Source: Paracamarosporium sp. OC-R06-R3
Taxonomy: Eukaryota > Ascomycota > Dothideomycetes > Pleosporales > Didymosphaeriaceae
Assembly: GCA_019828545.1 (NCBI GenBank)
Contig: JACVRA010000181.1
Span: 409,670-473,669, forward strand
Length of the DNA stretch: 64,000 nucleotides
Direction: 5' to 3'
Shown here piece by piece: positions 58,260-64,000 of the stretch (positions are counted from its first letter, which is position 1; each line of letters begins with the position of its first letter). The position numbers and the translations under genes are program-made. The notes under the pieces were generated by a model. The model saw only the letters and a list, made by a program, of their open reading frames with translations. It was not told the DNA's origin and ran no database searches.

Positions 58260-60762
58260 GGTAATGATATCCTGAGTGATGGTCGTGATCAGTGGTGCGA
58301 AAGTCTTGCAACACTTTTTACTGTTGTCGTCTAGGAACGACAAGTTGTGGGGAGTGCTGAAGCTTTGTTATATACCTTACCGACTGCCATGCAATCGAGC
58401 AAGCGTTACAGTGGATACTTACTTCGTGTCGCGGACCGTTGTGTGAGTCCTGTCAGCAGATGCAAGGTGCGGGTAACGTTAATGGTATGTTGACCATCGC
58501 GATATTCACACCGTGGCGAGATGACGAATTATATGTCCCTTGGTTGGTCGGTCAAGTATCGCAGTGAAACAATTTTCCTCATCCGCTTACATACGAGTTA
58601 AAGGATCTAACGCCTGCTCCCCTGTAGCGTTGATCATGGCTTCATACGGGAAGACGTGGTCGTAATCGCAAACCAAATTAAGCATTACATGTATATCGAC
58701 CATCATTAATCACAAATAACTTGACCTTATCTATGCTCGTGGCTTGTTTGAACCACGGGCACGTACCCGAGCGCATTCCTTATAACCATAGCATTGAGCC
58801 CCCAAACCGGTTAATCTATCACCGGCCGTCGTGACGTCGCATATGGTAGCTATTGGAGACGCTGATCTATAGGAAGGAACATAAGATACAGTCAGATGTT
58901 ACTGTATACTGTATATGACTAGCGGGACGTTCTGTGTACACAATAAGTTGAAGCGCTAAGGCGTTTAAGAATAGGGTATCCATTCCTATCGCCTAATCGG
59001 GTGGCTGCTTATCCTGGCCTCCACTTTTCTGCAATTTCGTTCGCGTACTGTTTCCTAGACTTCACGGGCATCACGCAGCTGCAAGGAAAGGCCAAGGGCT
59101 AGTTGTTCACACTCCTATGCAGTAACACGCTGGCTATGCTGGCTTTTCCCATCTCTTCTACACTTGGAGATTTTCGGCTTGAAGTCCGCCTTAACTATTC
59201 AGGCGAAGTATCTCAATCCTATTTTGTTACTGGCTTGGCACTCCATTTGGTGTGGCTCTGGTCGTGCATCTTAAGGGAGACGAGCCCAAAAGCTGTCTAT
59301 TCCCCTGCGTATTGTACACTAGAGATAGATGAAATCTGCTGAGAATCGACATTGCCTCCATTACTATCCATAGGGAATTAGCAGAAGTACTTTTACAAAG
59401 GATTAATAATCTAGAGTTATTAAGGCGTTAAAAGCACCTCGATATCATCCAACACCGGTGACATTGGGTAGTAATCACGACCCGCTCTTTTTTTATGCAC
59501 ACATATTCATCGGCTTAGCGCGTAGAGCTGCTTATATAGCTATGGTTGTTAGTAAGGTGCTTATAAACCTAAAGTAGTGGGATATAATCAAGGTCTACTA
59601 CATTCTATCTACCTAAAGTGGAATCCAAATAGCGCGAAGCGTGGAACATGTTCTTGTGAGTTGGATGATTGCGTCGCGACAGGAATATCTCATAGGTAGC
59701 GATTGCCTATATCATGTGACCGTGTATATACTCATTTGTCCGGTAGTCTAGCATTAGCAAGTTCCCCGAATAGATCTCTTGGAACGCGTATATAAGATGG
59801 AAAGTCCAGTCACTGTAACTGAGTTGCAATGTACACGGTATCGATAGTTAAATATCTAGGTAGTAAAATCAGCCGCTACCATAAGCAGCTTAGTTCAATT
59901 CGAGTACTTCGCAAAGTAGGATCTGTTGATAGATTGTTTTAGACGTGTCTATTATTCTGGGAGAGACGGGTCAGATTTTCTACTCGCAATTATGTTATTA
60001 TCACCAGCATCACCAAGTCTTCCAGCATCTAACTTGAAAGAACTAGCCTTGGATGCAAAAAAACATAGACCATTCACAAGATTGAGAAAGGAGCTCTAAG
60101 TTTCTTTGCATACGCCACTGCTTTTTCGATACAACAACAAAAAGAACCCTACACAAAGACCGAGTCTTCATTCCAGATAACCATCACTAAGAAACCAATT
60201 ATAATGATCCCGCTTGAGCAGTTGCACGGCTGGATTGAAGTTTGAGCGACTGTTTTGTCGCCCTGCATGGGCATTGTCCTCCACTTTCGCCGCACAGCAG
60301 TATTAGAAACGCTCCAGAAGCAGGTGATACAGCAATGGATAGCCGCGACCTGTACTGCGCCTTGCTGCGACTACCGAAAGACTGATGGCAAGAGTTTGGA
60401 GGTTGCTGTTTATATATTGACATTTGGAAGAAGTCTGATTGCTGGCCTGAGAGCCTATAGGATCACTGGGGACAGCAAGGCATCGCGCATCGAAAGAGTG
60501 TGTTCATTCACCTTTTGAGATGCGTTGAAGTGCGACATTTCCCCTTTGCGGTCTCAGAAGGTGTGACGGAGCGCGGCACTGCACCCAACCCCGCCTAAAT
60601 GCACAGCCCCCAATTCCAGCCACCAGTACAGCCATCGCTCCAGCCGCAAGCCTGCGCCTCGATATGATCCCACATAGTTTGCTTCACGGCTCTATCGTCT
60701 CAAATTCCTTCTGTCCCGGTCTAGATTTAGCTTGAACATCCATCTTATTATAAGTTAACCCG
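58260..60762. other. 2.5-kb gene-poor region
   Basis: AT-rich in part (58850-60100), with no frame over 90 codons showing a domain. No tRNA, terminal repeats or transposase motif found. The last 200 bp before 60763 may be the kinase promoter. Confidence 0.4.
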
Positions 60763-62235
60763 ATGGCACGATTGGAGCAATCGAACCCCGCGCCCGCCAT
60801 TCATGAGCTACCAGCGCTGACGCCCGATCGTGAAAACGCCCACAACCCAGGACGAAGTCATGACAGCATAATTACCTTTGTTATAAGACGCTGGTGGCAG
60901 ACGCTAGATCCTTGGATACAAGTATCAAGACATGATAACACCCCCGCCTCAAGAGCAGATAGTCGTAATCGCGATGATGATACCTGTTACGTTCCATTGA
61001 GCCCAGATACCCTTCATAGTGCAAGCGGTCCTGCAGCAACACATGCGCGGTCAGATATCGAGGATCGTTTGAAACAATTGTCTCGAAATCAAAACAACGC
61101 TACCGACTTTCAGACAGCTTCAGATGGCACTACAATCTTTTTCTCGGCAGCAGAGGCTGCTTCCATAACCACCAATGGGTCGATTCGCATCAATGCGCGC
61201 CGTTTGCATTCGGTAGACAACCAGCACCTCGCTCTCGCTCGTCGAATCGGAATAGCTAGATCGCGCGAGCACGAGCTCGATTGGTCCGGTCACGGTCAGC
61301 ATGTCCAGTTCGCAAATGAGAATGAGGTACCTCTTCAATCAATACGGGAAATAGCAAGGACAGGACGCGCAATAGTGGACGCTGTAAAATGCCGACGAAT
61401 CTGCCTCGCAAGAAAGCGCATGCTTTGTCATCGACGCTTCAAGCCTGAAGAAGCATTAGAAGAAGTCCGTCATATGCAATTGCTCCAGCACCGGCACATC
61501 GTCCGATGCGTCGGCACATACTCTCTCGGCAAATGGGTTGCGATATTGACGTATCCAGTGGCGCGCTGCAACCTCGAAGAGTTCCTGAGGGAGACCTCGA
61601 AACAACACGAGTACAACGAGTCAGCCATCTTCAATCGCAAAGCTCTAGTGAAGTTCTATGCCTGTCTCTCTTGCGTCATTGAGTATATTCACGGTGAAGG
61701 CATCAAACACATGGACATCAAGCCCCAGAATATCCTAGTCAATATGAAATACTCACACACCGCGCAGTTGAGGTCAATGGATATATACGTTGCGGATTTC
61801 GGAATATCGCGCATCGCAGACCCAAACCATAGCCAGACGGACGGCCCGACTGGCAGAACTGAGACATACTGCAGTCCTGAAGTTGCAAATGGCGACGCTC
61901 GCGGGCGATCTTCAGACATGTTCTCACTGGGCTGCGTCTTTGCGGAAATGGCTACTGTTATTTCGGGGCAATCGCTAGACGATTTCCTCGACTTCCGGTC
62001 GGATGATGGTTCATCATATCATCGCAACATCCTTCTTGTGTGTGCTTGGGTGTACGAACTTAAGAATGCGACTGTGTACTGGGATGGAACTTGGAAACCG
62101 GTAATGCGGGATACAATCATCAAAATGCTCAGCGCGGAACCAGATTTGAGACCCACTGCATCTGACTTACGGTTGCTGCTTGGGTCCAATCCGTGCTGCT
62201 TGCAGAAGCAAGAGGACATTGTCGCCGACCCATGA
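60763..62235 (+). CDS. Atypical Ser/Thr protein kinase
   Basis: 490 residues, single exon. The first 185 residues are polar and without a recognised domain. The kinase domain (about 190-475) has Lys218 in LARKRML as the likely VAIK lysine and an alpha-C region EEALEEVRHMQLL. The catalytic loop HMDIKPQN (Asp318, Lys320, Asn323) has Met where most kinases have Arg. DFG lies at 345-347 and SPE at 371-373. The glycine loop is degenerate: the region before Lys218 reads IREIARTGRAIVDAV with few glycines. The essential Lys, two Asp and Asn are kept, so activity is possible. Kinases of this lone type are expanded in filamentous fungi, often near HET-like or stress genes. Substrate unknown. Confidence 0.87.
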   Translation: MARLEQSNPAPAIHELPALTPDRENAHNPGRSHDSIITFVIRRWWQTLDPWIQVSRHDNTPASRADSRNRDDDTCYVPLSPDTLHSASGPAATHARSDIEDRLKQLSRNQNNATDFQTASDGTTIFFSAAEAASITTNGSIRINARRLHSVDNQHLALARRIGIARSREHELDWSGHGQHVQFANENEVPLQSIREIARTGRAIVDAVKCRRICLARKRMLCHRRFKPEEALEEVRHMQLLQHRHIVRCVGTYSLGKWVAILTYPVARCNLEEFLRETSKQHEYNESAIFNRKALVKFYACLSCVIEYIHGEGIKHMDIKPQNILVNMKYSHTAQLRSMDIYVADFGISRIADPNHSQTDGPTGRTETYCSPEVANGDARGRSSDMFSLGCVFAEMATVISGQSLDDFLDFRSDDGSSYHRNILLVCAWVYELKNATVYWDGTWKPVMRDTIIKMLSAEPDLRPTASDLRLLLGSNPCCLQKQEDIVADP

Positions 62236-64000
62236 AAGCTTTCCGTACACTTGACGGTCATTTTTCATTCCAGATGTATACAACGGACAGTAGGGCATCG
62301 GTCTCCAGAACGACGAGCAACCTCTGTACCTCTCTGGGTTTGCTCGTTAGATTGCGCAATACGGTCTATTAATTGTTTAAGGAAAGAACGTGGATGGGCC
62401 TGCAATTGGAATAATCCAGCTCCTGCCGAGGAACGACTGTTGGAGGTGAATGTGGTTTGCACATGCACTGGACGCTGAGGTGTGGGTCCCGCGATCGTCC
62501 AGCAGTTAGATATGCAAGCAATCTTGGCCCCTCGTCCTGAAACATAGCTCCGCCGCCACAGATGTAAGACGGTTCAGTTATACTACCGAAGCCTTAGATG
62601 TACTCAAGCTTCGCTGTCCAGCTTCCAAGCTTCGGCAAGCTTTCCAATTTCTGCTTGCTAGGCTACTGATACTCTGGCTGGCAACGATAGACCTCTGGGA
62701 GCATTGTGAAAGAAATGTTCAACTCGCACATAGACGGGACGCAAAATCCATCTGCAATTCCGCAATAGCTTAAACATTCAACGCACTCGTAGCACTACTA
62801 TAACAGACTTTCGTACGAGAGAGGAACTTAATTGGCATCTGCCTCGAAACGCATGTGCGAATGTCTAATGTCTAGTGTCTCGGTTTCCACGTTTTCCGGC
62901 TATCTAGCGTAAATCCTTGTTCCTTTTCCATGTAAATCCCTACTTCATACGACCAGGTTCCAATGTCCCAACCACGCTGGCCACCCGCATTCGCTGCAAG
63001 GCTACGGCGCAGCTCTATGACTGACAGTGGAAATATCACATCTTTCTCGAAAATAGAATCGATCGTAAAATCAAAGGCGATAGCGTTTTGGATGCTATGG
63101 CACGATCAGACCAATTGATGTCTCGTTCATTCGACTGCCACCTTACCTGTTGAGCCATGACTCCTTACTATTCTCACCAAACCAAACTTTTGTAATGACT
63201 CCCAGAGTCGTTGTCTCCTATAATCTCAACAGCTTAGTAAAGGTACAGCATTCAGTGCGCAGCTCTGCTGTGGTACCGACTCACTAGGGTCCCACGCTGG
63301 GCCAACACCAACTCGATGTCTCATTCGATTAATCTCAACTCTCCCCTGATTCATGTTTGTCTTATTCCCAGTCTATGTCTTTCTCGATCTGCCTTCTTCT
63401 CGAACTTCATTGCTCTCACTTTGCTCCTTATATCTCCACGATGTTGTTTTACCTGACTTGCATTTCTACAAGCATGGACGGCAGTGAGGTAGAGAGGAAT
63501 AGTATGCATTGGGATCTTTCGCATAATAGAAGGCAAAGGCATTCCTGTGTCTGATCATCTGTTGGCAGTGTATGCTATCTCGAGAGGATGGTTGAAACTG
63601 CGGGCTTACATACAAGATGTGTGCCAATAAATGGCTTGCGATGGAATCAGCGGTGCAGTTGTGTATTCATTGTCTAAAAGCCGTTGCCATTGTCAAACAG
63701 ACCTGTAGCGCTGTATTCGTTGAATCTCCTGGCCATGAATCAGACGAGACGATCATGAAAACACTCACACGAGGCGATCCAGTCTGTGGTCAAGGGGATT
63801 TTGGCATTCAAGCATACCTCGTTGCGTCTTTTAGAAACGTGAGAGTAGTAAGGATGTCCTTGTTGATCTGAAAGAACAGATATGGGTGGGTCAATACATG
63901 CAATTATCTGGCTGGCTTTCTGAACGACTCTCAATAGAACAGAAAACGGTAAATCGACTAACGTACTTGATACCGTGTCTTGGCAGTCAATGCACGTCGT
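62236..64000. other. Intergenic to window end, no gene seen
   Basis: 1.76 kb after the kinase. Frames at 63357-63554 and 63617-63871 overlap antisense frames and show no domain. A gene could begin beyond the window. Confidence 0.4.

Overview
The window is fungal nuclear DNA from a filamentous ascomycete (Pezizomycotina). The evidence is short introns of about 50-110 nt with GTAAGT/GTATGT donors and CTAAC-like branch sites, HET-domain genes, a highly reducing polyketide synthase (HR-PKS) and ascomycete versions of core genes. A dothideomycete is my best guess, but the sequence alone does not prove the class.

Positions 1-35,000 are mostly housekeeping genes. In order they are: a decayed zinc-finger/TPR gene (84-1205); a 601-residue protein of unknown function built from three repeats (1916-3721); a 55-residue His-rich reading frame (4837-5004); a SERF/4F5 gene with four exons; a secreted cupredoxin; an SMN-type splicing-factor assembly protein; a NIFK/Nop15-type nucleolar RRM protein; a BTB protein; a small membrane protein; SEC23; a cytochrome c/c1 heme lyase; mevalonate diphosphate decarboxylase; a Pep12-like syntaxin; and the nucleoporin NDC1. 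Several of these are divergent pairs sharing short promoters. From about 28,300 to 35,000 there is a small heterokaryon-incompatibility (HET) neighbourhood: one intact 837-residue HET gene, two decayed HET fragments and a DUF4419 gene.

Positions 35,373-56,101 form a secondary-metabolite gene cluster. It holds an HR-PKS (KS-AT-DH-cMT-ER-KR-ACP), a divergent 2-oxoglutarate/Fe(II)-type oxygenase, a Myb/SANT protein, a microsomal P450, a short-chain dehydrogenase, a secreted berberine-bridge-type FAD oxidase, a CYP52-like P450 and a 14-helix MFS exporter. The expected logic is that the PKS builds a methylated reduced chain, the four oxidising enzymes and the SDR tailor it, and the MFS pump exports it. 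The PKS frame is intact over 2,458 codons except for one TGA at codon 400, inside the ketosynthase, where the family has Trp. The pathway is therefore either recently silenced, dependent on stop-codon readthrough, or affected by a base-call error.

Positions 56,100-64,000 are gene-poor and partly AT-rich. They hold an intron-containing tRNA-Gly(GCC), a two-exon six-cysteine small secreted protein and an atypical Ser/Thr protein kinase. All exon joins were worked out by hand from frame, splice signals and family similarity. No database search was run.
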